Part shown: positions 32,988-44,000 of the stretch, in pieces
How the letters are laid out: the number at the start of each line of letters is the position of its first letter
Position numbering within the stretch: the first letter of the stretch is position 1
Assembly (NCBI GenBank): GCA_918026815.1
Contig: CAKJVC010000027.1
Location: 62,001-126,000, forward strand
Origin: Chalara sp. BL73
Taxonomy: Eukaryota; Ascomycota; Leotiomycetes; Helotiales
DNA: 64,000 nt
Direction of reading: 5' to 3'
Translations under genes and position numbers: made by a program
Notes under the pieces: model-generated
Seen by the model: only the letters and a program-made list of their open reading frames with translations
Told to the model about the DNA's origin: nothing
Database searches by the model: none

Positions 32988-33356
32988 ACTATTTTTGCTT
33001 CTTATGCTGCTGGCGTCTGTGGCGCCATGCTTATCTTCGTTGGGCTGGTTACTTCGGCGATCACTTCTCCAATTCTTGATCGTAGTAAGAAGTCCCTCCT
33101 AGCCATCAAATTTCTAGTCCCAATGATTGGCGTCTGCTACCTTGACTTTGTCTCAATCACTTCAGACTGGGAATCTGCATTGACATTGAACGACATGCGC
33201 GGGCCGAGCCCTCGGGATAATATTATTCTCGACATCCTTCTGGCCCTTCTCGCATTCTTTGTATGGCCTTTTGTACGCCGTGATTTTGACAGGAAAACTC
33301 GTGAATATGGATGCAAGAATCGTGCACAGTTACGTTCGAGTCATTCGGAGGTGTAG
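32988..33356 (+). pseudogene. MFS transporter fragment with internal deletion
   Basis: After a splice acceptor (ATTTCAG, 32981-32987) the frame reads [20 protein letters not shown] and [20 protein letters not shown], the pattern of a fungal FLVCR-type MFS transporter around helices 7-8. After [12 protein letters not shown] it goes directly to [11 protein letters not shown] and a last helix [13 protein letters not shown], omitting the approximately 100-150 residues of helices 9-11 expected between. No upstream exons are found. It is a truncated and internally deleted remnant. Confidence 0.55.
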
Positions 33357-33407
33357 CTATTATACCCACTGTACAAATTCAATTTTAGTTGATACATAAT
33401 TTAACTA

Positions 33408-33530
33408 ACGCGGTTTATCAGTGCCCCGGTCATATCAGTACCCCAATCACTTTTCGCAATTTTCCTACCTATTAACTTTAACACGCTTTTTCTACAATTT
33501 ATAATGTCAGTACATACTAAAAAAGGTATT
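33408..33530 (+). mobile_element. Left end of a pogo-type element
   Basis: After TA (33406-33407) the sequence ACGCGGTTTATCAGTGCCCC is followed by a second repeat (ATATCAGTACCCC). This is the same two-repeat TIR plan as pogo-A. A short frame starting MSVHTKKGIQ at 33505 could be the transposase start. No matching right end is present, so only the left end survives. Confidence 0.5.
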
Positions 33531-33739
33531 CAGACCTCTACATTGGAACAATTAAGAAAAAGGAGCCTGAAGTGATTGATCCACAGCCTGGGGATCTCAG
33601 CAAAGTTCTATACGGAGAACCGACCTGGTTAACTCCGTCTTGCAAGAGCCCTTATTACAAGGACTCTCATCGCAGACTGCAAATGGCAGCACGGAAATTT
33701 GTTGATAAACACACGTATCCAGAAGCAGCGTTGATTTGA
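33524..33739 (+). pseudogene. Acyl-CoA dehydrogenase N-terminal fragment
   Basis: The frame (open from about 33521 to a TGA at 33737-33739) reads IGTIKKKEPEVIDPQPGDL, then YGEPTWLTPSCKSPYYKDSH and RKFVDKHTYPEA. This is the pattern of the N-terminal extension and first helices of fungal acyl-CoA dehydrogenases. The FAD and substrate domains are absent. It sits directly behind a pogo left end and ahead of a gypsy fragment, so it is either a host gene cut by insertions or a fragment carried by an element. Confidence 0.55.
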
Positions 33740-33746
33740 TTCCTGA

Positions 33747-33816
33747 GGTATCGATTCTAGGCGGTATCGATAAGGAATCGGCAGAATCTATGATGATCGA
33801 TACTAGAATCGATTCC
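33747..33816. repeat. Small inverted repeat around ATCGATTCTAG
   Basis: GGTATCGATTCTAG (33747-33760) pairs with CTAGAATCGATTCC (33803-33816), with one mismatch. Several extra ATCGAT words lie in the loop. Confidence 0.6.
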
Positions 33817-33887
33817 TTTGCTTACACGTGACCTGATAAAGTTAAAATTAATTCCTTACTTCTCAGCTACAAAAAGATTCCGGCCAA

Positions 33888-34010
33888 TGGCACCCAATTG
33901 CTTTCTTCTCCAAGCAATTCAAAGGAGCAGAACTTTATTACGGTACTCCTGATAAGGAGCTTATGGCTATAATTGAATGCTTTAAGCATTGGCGCCATTA
34001 CTTAGAAGCA
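33888..34010 (+). pseudogene. Ty3/gypsy RNase H fragment
   Basis: 41 open codons read WHPIAFFSKQFKGAELYYGT and DKELMAIIECFKHWRHYLE, the junction between reverse transcriptase and RNase H in gypsy elements (HP.AF.SK...E.NY...KELLAI...WRHYLE). The frame runs exactly into the left end of hAT-2 at 34009. The continuation of the gypsy frame is not found on the other side of hAT-2. Confidence 0.85.
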
Positions 34011-37000
34011 GTGTAAGGAATAGTATTACGGCCGTAAATACTGCAGTATTTGAAACTATGAATACCACCACAGTATTTGAGTACTGCAGTGCGAAATTTG
34101 AACATCGCACTATTACAATACCGTACCGTACGGCCAATACAATTGGAAATCCAGCCGTGCAAAGAGACCCTTGACCTCGCCGTCGCTACCTCGCCGTCGA
34201 CCCCGGACCTGAATGCCGCCACCTTACAGCCTCCATTGTATATACTCAATCCAACAAGAGTTCCTCAAGCTTGCGCCATGACTTGAGACATTCAATAGCT
34301 TCGATTATATCAGGAGCAAGACGATTGCGACGGTCTGAAACCGTGATTTTAGCAGAAGAAAAGAGACGCTCTACGCCCGCTGACATAGCAGGAATTGAAA
34401 GTATATCAAATGCCATTCGAGAGAGATTTGGATAGTCCTGTTGTTGTTCCGGCAGGAGCCACCACTTGCGTACGTCTTCGAAGTCAAGGTGAGGAGGGAT
34501 TCGAATATAGCGAGCGTATTCGTCACCGATAGGAGTTGACGCTCTAGATACCCTGTTAGTTGCAACCAGTCAAAAATGTGGATATACTTACTTGGTAGCT
34601 TGCCGGCTATGCTTCCATTGACGGAATTGATTTGGCTCCACCCTTCTAGGAGTCGTTGTTATGGGAGTATGCGTGTCCTTTGGTTGATACTTAGATTTCC
34701 AAAGGTCTTCGATAGCTTCTCTTGCACTTGGTATCCAATCCTGCTCCCAAGTCGACTCAATATACTCCCATTTGAATTCAGGATTCAGGACAAGAGCCGC
34801 TACGTATGCCGGCGATTCGGAAGTCTTATTATAGTATTTGACAAGCTTTGACCAGCCAGAGTTGATACAGGGTCCCATTATTATATCATCTTTGTATTGC
34901 TCCTTACCTTCTTCGAACAGCTCTAATATGTAGTCCATTGCAGGCAGCACGTTATCGAGGGTAGAGGTCGAGGATTCGAGTGCAAGAACAGCTTGATGTA
35001 TCTTCGAAAGGAAGGCTCTGATATATAATCATTAGTATAGCTATAATGGTAGAGATTAAGTATAGCATGCCTTTTTGAGTATATCCCACTCCTCAGCCGT
35101 TAGACTGTCCTCACTACCGTCTAAGTAAGAATCACAAAATCGATCTATTGGCTTCTCAAGCAGTATTGCGCGATCAATCAATTTAAACCAAGAGAGCCAC
35201 CGAGTCGCGTTATCCAGAGGTAATCCAAGCCCTTTGGAGAGCACCTTGAATTTGGCCAAAAGTTGATTAGATGCGTGCGTTCGTATTGCAACGTTATGAA
35301 GCTTTCCAAGAGGCCCTCCCTTCCTCCACTTCTCCAGCTCCTCCACAGTTACAGTGGCATCGCCGTCGTCAGTTTCGTCAATATTATCAACGCTAGTAAC
35401 GCAAAGGAACGCGTCGGCAGAGAGATTAATAATATGACCTTGGCAACGAATGCGGTAGTGTCGGGGATTGTATTCTTGGGGAAGTTCTATGACTAAATTT
35501 AGTAGAGATTATCCTATCAAAAGTGACTACGTACCAACTGAACCTCTCTAATCATAGAATCGTTATTTGACGCTTTATCCATTTGAAGATATCCTAGCTT
35601 AGAGGTAATCTCATAGTCGTTAATAGCTTGTAAGACATATCTAGACAGGTTCTCTCCAGTATGTTGACCTTTTACCTCTTTCAAAGAGATCAGGAACTCT
35701 TCTAATTCGCCGTTTGGGTTGAGGATATGAGCGATGATTCCAATGAGTGCTAGGCCATTTCCAGAGGACCAGAGGTCAATACTAAGATGGACGCAAGAAA
35801 GAGCTCTCTGAAGTCGTTCCTTGATCTGAAGCTTTTGGAATTCGTATTGACGCATAATCCAGGTCCGAATGGTATGGTGATCCTCAGGGAGCCAGGTATC
35901 AATACCCCCATTCAAGTACGTTAAGAGGTTCCTGAAAGAAGGACACTCTACTAGGCGGAGTGGGAGGTTGCAGGACGTAACAAAGTTGACATATAAAACC
36001 TCCAACTGGTCAGGATTAACTGTACTATGGTCGGAGTCAGAATCCTCGCTGTCAAAACGTCGTCGTTTTTGTGGGTTCGAGGCTCCAGTGGCAAGAGCGT
36101 CCTCAATAGAGATCTGTCTCTTTTTAGACCTCTCATTGCGTAGAGAATCATCAGTAATCTCATGGACAGACTTCAGGTGAAGCTTCATACACTGGGTCCC
36201 ACCATTAATGGCGTCTCTCTTAGGGCAGTACTTACACCTCCATTCCATTTGGCCATTGGTTTTGGAGTAGTATTTGGTCTCAATATCCCAGTCTGGCATA
36301 TGTTTAAAGACGAAACAAGTACGAGGGCGAGGAACCTTAGAGTAGGCAGGATCGATATCCACAAAATCAGGGGAGCGGTTGCGGATTTCACATGGGGAGG
36401 ATCGATTACCTGGTATAGGAGGAGATGAGGACCACATGGTAGAAGTAGCTATTGTAGGAGTGGAAGGGCATATATCGGTCATCATATCGTCGAATTGCTC
36501 TTTGGTAAGCTGGGAGAGCTGGGAGGAGAGAGCCTGGGATGACATCGCGAAGAGCAAAAGAAGAAATATAATTGAATACAGAGTAGAATTGAGATTGAGG
36601 TATTATAAAATTGATTGACAGTACTTTGATAGGAAAGAAAGCAGGAGAGAGGCAGGAAAAGCCACGTTATATAGACCTGAGGATCACGGTACAAGGTTGT
36701 TAGTGATTTTGTTTTCGCGTTTTCCATAACAATACTAGTCCAGATTCGGAATATCGCCGGAACCACTTTCTTTACAACAAGCAAAGATATAATAAAAGTA
36801 ATTAAAAATTTGGAAAGCCCTGAATTAAGATTACAGAATGCACCTATTCGGGTAGTATTTGGTTGAGGTCCTGGATGTTGAGGGATTTGGGAAGAAAATG
36901 AGGTGCTAATATATATTTTCAAGTGGCGAATGCCCTCAAAAATTGGCGAATATATAGCCCAACCAATAGATTTCAATAGAATAGGCATCAATCGAATCAC

Positions 37001-37407
37001 TATATTCTATTTACTCTAAATGCCAATTTACTAAGCATCAGGTCTTTAATTAGGCTTTATATTTTCAGATATGTTGTTCTCCGAGGATATCAGAATTGTC
37101 GTAACATTTTTTCAGAAATCATTTCGGTGAAGTTAAAAGCGATTTAATAACCATTAAAAGACAGGTAAGTCTAAAGAGGGTATCCGTGCGTCCGGGGTAA
37201 TAAGCTTATTTGAGCCGCAACACCAGCTTCGTACTGACCCCTGGATTACGCCGTATACTACGCCGTATTACTACGAGTACTACAGGATTATACAGTCCGT
37301 ACAAATATTCAGATATTGCACTTTTACAGGTGACGGTATTGTACTAAACCGTACGGTACAGTATTACTGTAGTGGTGACGCTAACGGTTGCACTATTCCC
37401 TACACTC
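34009..37407 (-). mobile_element. hAT-2 DNA transposon
   Basis: The left end reads CAGTGTAAGGAATAGTATTA; the reverse complement of the right end reads GAGTGTAGGGAATAGTGCAA. Subterminal regions carry ACGGCCGTAAATACTGCAGT and TACCGTACCGTACGG on the left and TACGCCGTATACTACGCCGT on the right. The transposase gene is on the minus strand. Left flank (gypsy RNase H) and right flank (Helitron relic) are unrelated and no 8-bp duplication is seen, so a rearrangement followed insertion. Confidence 0.75.
34246..36545 (-). pseudogene. hAT-2 transposase, degenerate
   Basis: Exon 1 (36545-35531, ATG of MSSQALSSQ; an alternative ATG lies at 36557) contains the BED finger (WRCKYCPKRDAINGG, then H and H in KLHLKSVH) and LSIDLWSSGNG, GYLQMDKASNN. 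A 38-nt intron (35530-35493) joins in phase to exon 2 (35492-35071; RIRCQGHIINL, GPLGKLHNVAIR, DNATRWLSW). The next junction (35070-35018) has GC-AG ends and leaves the frame, so it is broken or misread. Exon 3 (35017-34592) and a 39-nt intron (34591-34553) lead to exon 4 with the dimerisation domain (WWLLPEQQQDYPNLSR, SIPAMSAGVERLFSSAK), ending at 34246. Same family as hAT-1 but well diverged. One junction defect separates it from a readable protein. Confidence 0.75.
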
Positions 37408-38143
37408 GGCGCAGCGCAGCATCAATCCGACTTTCTTCTCTCGACTTCCGAAGCAATTCAATATTCCTTGCAGAGTTGCGGTTATGCGTGAAAGAGTTGG
37501 TTCCACGATAATCCAAACCTTGGCAGAAGCGTCCCGTTTCGTCTCATATCAGCCGCATGTCGCTGGAAGAGCGGGCGCAGTTGGTTCCATGAAATAGCCC
37601 CAATAGTACTTCGCCAAGGTCATTCTCGATTGCAGTTGTCCTCGGATGACCTCCTTGAACGGTTTCCTCCTCAGCCTGGAATTCAGAAAATTGGCCAGTA
37701 AAAGTAACTGTTGCTACTTGAGACTTTTTGTGAGCCAGCCGCTGCATGCATAGACCGTGCTTAGGGTGTTCGGCGTCATATTCTACATCGGCTATTACGG
37801 CATCACGCAGGTTCCTGATTTGCACCAGCATGCAGTACTCGAAGAGCGAGAAGTGAGGAAGCTGCGGACCCCTCCATTTGTAGTTGTCGAAGCGGCTCAC
37901 GGGAGTCCTGTCGCCGGCTTGGTAAGTGGACTGTTCCTCACACATAGAGTCAGAGGAGCCATCATCAGGGAGCGGAGTGGGCTGGATGGCTGCACGCACA
38001 TATCTCTTTAGCCACCAGAGATTGAGTTGGACGATGTTGTAATTGTGAGTGTAGTAGTTCGGAAGCTGGAGCAAAGAGCTCGCTATCTGCACGCCGCTGA
38101 TCTCGCCGTCGTGGGACAGGGAATTGAAACATTGAAGCAGCAT
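37408..38143 (-). pseudogene. Relic of a Helitron related to Helitron-2
   Basis: The main frame (38143-37544) has GVQIASSLLQLPNYYTHNYN, LNLWWLKRYVRAAI, RFDNYKWRGPQLPHFSLFEY and ENDLGEVLLGLF, the block between Rep and helicase in this Helitron lineage. Helitron-2 has the corresponding EVLLGLFYPWNYL. After frame changes, HNRNSARNIELLRKSREES and RIDAALR run right up to the hAT-2 end at 37407. Rep and helicase cores are absent. hAT-2 evidently sits inside this relic on that side. Confidence 0.7.
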
Positions 38144-38273
38144 AAAAAATTGAAATAAAATTTGTGTTTGCTACCAACTCCGCCAACCTGCCTGCGGGCT
38201 TCGAACTGCTGGTATATCTGCTTAGCAATACACACCATGAAAAACATGCCGTTAATAAGTCGGAGGAGAGTAC

Positions 38274-39459
38274 TTAGTCAACATCATCCACCAAATCCGG
38301 CATTAGTCCATCATCACTCCCCTCGAATTCATCCTCCTCCACAGTGTCCTCGTCCTCAAACCCATTCTCATCGTCCTCAAACCCATTTTCCTCATCATTC
38401 TCAAACCCATTTTCCTTATCATTCTCATCCTCGCTCATCATGTCTTCAAAATCATCATCATAGTACCCAGGCACCATTGATTCCAAAAATTCTTCAAACT
38501 CATCATAATCATCGCCATAAAAGACATCATCCAAATCACTATCATAGTCGCTGCTATCCGCGACCCTGTCCGCGTTGCCAATTCCTGGGATGCCCCGACG
38601 TCCTACCAAATCAAAGATGCCTTTCTCGGCTTGGCCATTGTTCTCATCAGGAATGTAGGATGGGGCTATGGCGCCTTTAGGCATTCCCATGATTCGAGCC
38701 ATGTACACTCGGTAGCTCTTCTTCAGCTCCCAATCTAGCCACTGGTCCGGCTGCATCGAGTAGATACCAATAACACATCTCTTAACTCCCCTTAATTTTC
38801 CGATAGGATCCATAACCATCTCAATGCTGCCTGGATTCTTGCTCATGGCCGCTACGACTACCTTGAGCTTATGTATACTTAGACATCCTTCCAAAAGCTG
38901 ACAAGCCTGATTAACAGCCTTGAGTAGTGGAATATAAGACGGGCGTTCCGGTCCAGAGATAGTCTGTCGCTTCGTAGGCACGATATCATACTCCGTAATA
39001 CCGCCAATGGTTCCCACATACAAGGAGAGACTTTGTAAATGCTTAATCATGCCCTGCGGAATATCAAAATGCTGTGGCATCCGTGGTTCCTTCGGCATCA
39101 ACCCAAATGTCAATTTGTACCCTAGTTTCTGCATAATACTCTTGTTGCAACAGAGATGGGCCTCATCATAATCGATCCATATGCCAAAGTCATTGGTTTG
39201 GTATAGACAAGGAAGTGCTTCGGAACAGATGCGGCGGCAGGTGAGGAGGATAGCTATGGGGTGTTCGTGGTCATTGTGGGTACCGTGGACCTCGCAGTGG
39301 CATTTGGGAGTTGTGTCGAGGCTGAGAACATAGGAGTATATACGGTCTCGGATCTCACGTGGGAGCAGAGCAAGAGTTCCTGGAATTGCAGGTTAGCAAT
39401 GGAAAGATTGTAGTGATGGGGTCTGTTAGATGCTACCACTAACCTAGATCGGGTGACAT
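38274..39459 (-). CDS. 2EXR/F-box-like protein with acidic tail (373 aa), intact
   Basis: Exon 1 (39459-39444) encodes only MSPDL plus one base. A 64-nt intron (39443-39380; GTTAGT, branch GCTAAC, CCAG) joins to exon 2 (39379-38274), giving GTLALLPREIRDRIYSYVLS, a 2EXR/F-box-like start, then LLTCRRICSEALPCLYQTND. Residues 120-290 are ordinary globular sequence. The last 85 are extremely acidic with repeated NGFE[N/D]DE units (ENGFENDEENGFEDDENGF). No stops or shifts. The short first exon explains why an ATG scan would start at an internal Met. Proteins of this kind are very numerous in ascomycetes; the function is unknown, and F-box-like ends suggest adaptor roles. Confidence 0.75.
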
Positions 39460-39479
39460 CTTAGGTATGTGAATGTGTT

Positions 39480-39759
39480 ATCAACTCAGTGGCTAACACA
39501 AAACCTAGGCACCTTAAAAGTTCAAGGAGGGGTCCTATGAGCATTAGATGAGGCAATGTGCTTCTAAATGATGTAGCATAAAATATTTGAGGTTGTGGTA
39601 CATCTAATCAAGTTGAGGGTACGCGTTTGCTTGGCGCGTTCCGCCAGTGCAGCGGGATTCGCTTAAATAAACAGTGCCTTCAGCCAATCAGAAGGAGTTT
39701 TTCAATCTCCAGAGACAAACAGTCCGTTATCAAGGTAATGGTCTCACGTCTGGTATTGA
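39480..39759. other. Promoter-side flank of the 2EXR gene
   Basis: No gene is seen. It ends in GTTAA (39760-39764), the left target duplication of the solo LTR. Confidence 0.4.
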
Positions 39760-39764
39760 GTTAA

Positions 39765-40014
39765 TGTAACAACCGAAGCATAGGCGAAGGTCATGGCGCG
39801 GGATGAGGAGGCTGACGATCAGGGTATGAGGGGTTTCAGAGCCGATACGGAGGAGAGTCGGAGTCGCCTATATAAAGAGCCTGCTCCTACTCTCTACAGT
39901 TGTTCCTCATGTTTTTGTATCCTTCGTAGTAGACCTATAAGGCAGTCATACTCAGTCTATTGTACGCACTCCCATATGCCTCTATTCTAGCCCGTGACTC
40001 CTTGCGTCGTTACA
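39765..40014 (+). repeat. Solo LTR, family A (250 bp)
   Basis: Begins TGTAACAACCGAAGCATAGG and ends TTGCGTCGTTACA. It contains CGCCTATATAAAGAGCC (TATA box) followed by a C/T-rich start region. The target duplication GTTAA is exact at 39760-39764 and 40015-40019. A second copy in reverse orientation lies at 52318-52577. Which retrotransposon it came from is not shown in this window. Confidence 0.9.
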
Positions 40015-40019
40015 GTTAA

Positions 40020-41013
40020 ACTCTGTCGAGACAGAGTCCTGACGCGTCCCCTGGCTTGTCGCGCTCATTGCAACAAGTTCGTAGATACGAAGCTAGTCTT
40101 GAGCGGTCATACTTAAAGAGTCCGCTAACCTACATCATATGCTGTTTGTGATCGCATTCAATGAATACGAATGTAGGCAATTCTCCATGATGCGAATGTA
40201 CAAACTGTGATTTAGGTGCGCCTGGCACTCAAACAGCGCATCTGCCTATCTGCAATCAACCCGACATCAAACAGATATGGAAAAATGAAAGTATATTGAT
40301 GCCACTTGGAAAACAAGTCCTGGTCTCATCGTTTGAAGTAGTAGCCGCATGCGTTTGAAAACAAAAGTTGCTCCGGCGTCCGTGACTCTCGAGTCTCGTC
40401 GCTTGAGCAGCCGCACGGAACACACAATCGGAGGACTGCAGCCGCAAGGATCAATGGCACCCGCCATCGTCGTCCCTGCTGTCGTTGCGTCTTGTCATGC
40501 TTTGTCGACAACGAAATCTCTTGCCATCGATCAAGGCCCGACCGTGAAGGCTGGCACAGCTACAAAGTGACAGCCACAGGAGAAGGCAACATGCCTTCGA
40601 AATTTGCCTTCGAAGAGAGAGAGAGTGCGCGGGCTTCGGCAAAACGTTCCTCCTAAAAATTAGTAATCTGATAATCCTTGCCCGGATCCTGGACTAGCGT
40701 CCTCTTTTATTCCGGTCTTGGCGTTTCCCTCAAACTATTTCAATATTCTTCTAGTATTCTCCTAAAACGTTTCTCCGTGCCGGTTTCTCCCCACGTTTCT
40801 TCTCACGTGTTATATTTGTCGGTTTTTATATTCCTTTTTGTGTAAGGTGTTTCGGCTTGGTAGCAACTTTGTCTCGACCCGCGTGTCATCATCTGGGTTA
40901 TTCTCCCCATATTATTCTTCATTTCACTGTTGGAGACCCTCTTGTTATGTTAGTGATATAGTTTTATTCTGCGATTTTATATTCTTGTCGTGGCCCTATT
41001 TATAATTGACTCG
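40020..41013. other. Intergenic, 5' side of Helitron-2
   Basis: Frames on both strands at 40256-40640 mirror each other and show no domain. A GAGAGAGAG tract lies near 40613. The Helitron-2 5' terminus (TC) should lie in the last few hundred bases but has no signature I can fix. Confidence 0.4.
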
Positions 41014-44000
41014 ATGATGTCTCCCCCTGCTTTACTTATTCCTTCCAGTTCTCCATCTTCTAACCTGCGAGATGAACCAGTCCTAGATGCTAACGGGCAA
41101 GGTAGAAACGCGTTGGCTGCAAGGATTGAAGAACAGCGCGCAAAGATTCGAGCACTAGAGCTTGCCGCCGAAGAGCGTAGGTGGGCTGATCAATGTCGTA
41201 TCCAAGAACGGGCTCGAGAGGCAGAGTCTGTGAGACAGGAGTCGCGCCAGCGGCTTCTTGTGGTAGTGAGCACAGAGGATAAACTTATACTAAACCGCCA
41301 ACAAGAGGAGCACCGTCGCAAGGATAGGCTAGGTCAGGTGGAGGCCAGTCTGCAGATTCTCTTGGGTCATAAACGGAATGTTGTGGAGGATGTAGAGAAT
41401 ACGTTCCAGCAGAGACGGGCACTTTCTAATCAGCTAGAAGAACAGCATCGCGGGGATAAGCTGGAACAGGACGGGCTAGCTAAGCAAGTTCACTTCCACC
41501 AAAAGGCTGAGGAGCGGAGACTAGAGGTGACTAGGGAGAAGGAGCAGCGCGCAGAGGAGAGTCAGTTGGTGAAGATTAGGGAGAAGGAGGCTCGTGGTCG
41601 AGCTTCTTCTGAGGCTGCTGTTAAAGCGAGGGAGCAGAGTCAATTCCTTGCTCATCAGAAAGACGACCAGCGCCGCAGAGAGAGAGAGACCCGGGATCAA
41701 GCTTGTTTACAAGCATTTGAACGTCACGAGGCTGCTGCCAAAGCAAAGAAGGTTCGAGAGGCAGAGGAACGTAAGCTGGTAAAGCTTAGAGAGACGGAAG
41801 AACGTAAGCGGGCAAAGCTTAAAGAGGCGGAGGAACGTAAGCTGGCAAAGCTTAGAGAGGCGGAGCAGAAGCAGGCCTTACGTGACCAGAAGGCTCAGCT
41901 GCGCCAGATAGAGAAGCAAAGACGGGACGAGGAGGATGCGCAGGAATTATTACGCCGGAGGGCTATTGTGGAGGCTAGGAAGGCTCGGGAGGCAGAGGAC
42001 CATAGGCTAGTAGAGCAGCAAAGGCTAGCGAGGCAGGCGGAGCGGGAAAGAAAGCAGCTACTACGTGATCAGCAAGATCAGCAGCGCCGGCTAAACCGAC
42101 AGGCACGAGATGAAGTTTGTATGCAGGCTCTCCTCCGTCATGAGGCGAAAAAGGCTCGTGAGGCAAAGGAGCGCGAACTGGAAAGGCTTACAAGGAGAGA
42201 ACGACTTGATAGGGAGCAAGACTACGCAGGGGCTCGTAGAAAAGAGCGAGGTGCAGAAGAACGTGGGTTATCAAAGCTTAGTGAAGGGCGGGAGGAACAG
42301 GCGTTGCCTATACAAGAAGATGGACAGCATGGGGAAAGTGGTAAGGCCCAAGCCGAGTTACTCTCTAACTCAGTATCATCGGCCGTATTAGGTCGCCCGA
42401 GGCTTACGACGGCCGAACTTAATGAGAGAAGAGCTGCGCGAAGTATGCAGGACGAACAGCGTCGCGAGGATAGGAGAAGGCGTGATGAGGCTGGTATCCA
42501 AGCTACACAGCGTCACAAAGCCGCCCTCCAAGCTCAAATGAACCAGCACAGATCGGTAATAGAAGGATGTATCACTGCTTTTGACGGTATTCTCCCATCC
42601 TTCTTGGATGAGGAGTACCAATATATGAAACAGGCTTCGACCGTCTTTCCAGAGGAGATCACTTCCGATAACCAGATGAGGTGTATGAGGGATTATCAGA
42701 GGGCGATTTCGGATGCCTCGAGGCGTCGACCATGTGGACTCTGTGGGGGGCTCTTCCAGGAAGATGAGATGATACGTATCGGTCTCCGAGACGACAACCT
42801 ACGGGACTTCCTCCAGAGGACGAAGACGGCCCCTAATTGTTGTGCCGTTAAAGATGATATGGTCAGTCTGTGTACGACCTGTAGCTCGGCGATTGCTAAA
42901 CGAGCTATCCCTCCACTTTCGGCTGGTAACTTTGTCAACTGCCTGTTCTGTCAAGACTACCCAGAGGCTCTAAAGAATCTCAATGCTGTTGAAGAGGCTT
43001 TTATAGCACGGGCTCATGTTATCGGCATCTTCTTAAAACTTACCTCAGGTGCTAAGAGTGGGATCAGCTATAGAGGAAGTCGCGGTCATTCTGTGGCCGT
43101 GAGGCAGGATCCGAGTGAGCTTTTGAAGATCTTACCAGCTGCAAGGTTGCGAGATCATACGACGATCACAGTTAGCTGGGATCGTGGGGCACCGCCGTCA
43201 GAAGAGAACCTTGCGAGGTTCTGCTCTGTCGATAAGGCAAAGGTTGTGAATGCCTTGCTATGGCTATGTGCTAATAATCCCGTCTACAAGTCAGTGGTCG
43301 TCGACTATTCTGTTTTGGACTCTTGGCCTGATCACCACATTCCTCAAGAGATCAGAGACGCCTTCATTACTCTAGGTCCTGAGTTAGGCTCTAGGGATGT
43401 TCTAGTGGAAGACGAGCGGGAAGGCTATGCTACATCGTTACAGGATGGGCTTTTTGAGAACGAGCTAGATGCGGAGGTGGAAGACGCTGAGCCTGGTAGC
43501 ATTCTTAGCCGGTCCTTCTTCTCCGACCTTCATGGTCAAGATCTCCACTCTACACCTGCTACTTTGGCGAGCCTCCAGGCCATCCTTCAAGAGCAGGATT
43601 CGGACGGCTCGGTCCCAGACGAAGAATTTACTATTAATGACTATGGTGATGAGAAGGGGGCATTAAACGATAACTCTCGGCTACCACATATATCATACAA
43701 GATGACAGGTGAATTGCCACCCATAAATGCATTTACAGACCCAGATTACTTTACGGCGGCCTTCCCCACTCTGTTCCCGTTTGGTATTGGTGGCCATCTG
43801 GGTGATGCGGACGGGAACCGGCCAGAGGAAGTATCTCTTAAGGCCTTTGCCAAATATGCGATGCTACACCATTCGTTACTGTAAGTGTTCTACCTTTCGT
43901 ATTATATCTTGCTAACATTTACAGCTTCTCTCAACACCATACCTTTATGTTTTATATCTACGATTTAATCCTGATTCGACAAGCGTCTTTTGGGAACTAC

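Noticed and set aside
38162..38680. His/Pro-rich 172-codon plus-strand frame
   Set aside because: Antisense of the acidic repeat tail of the 2EXR gene, which explains its odd composition.
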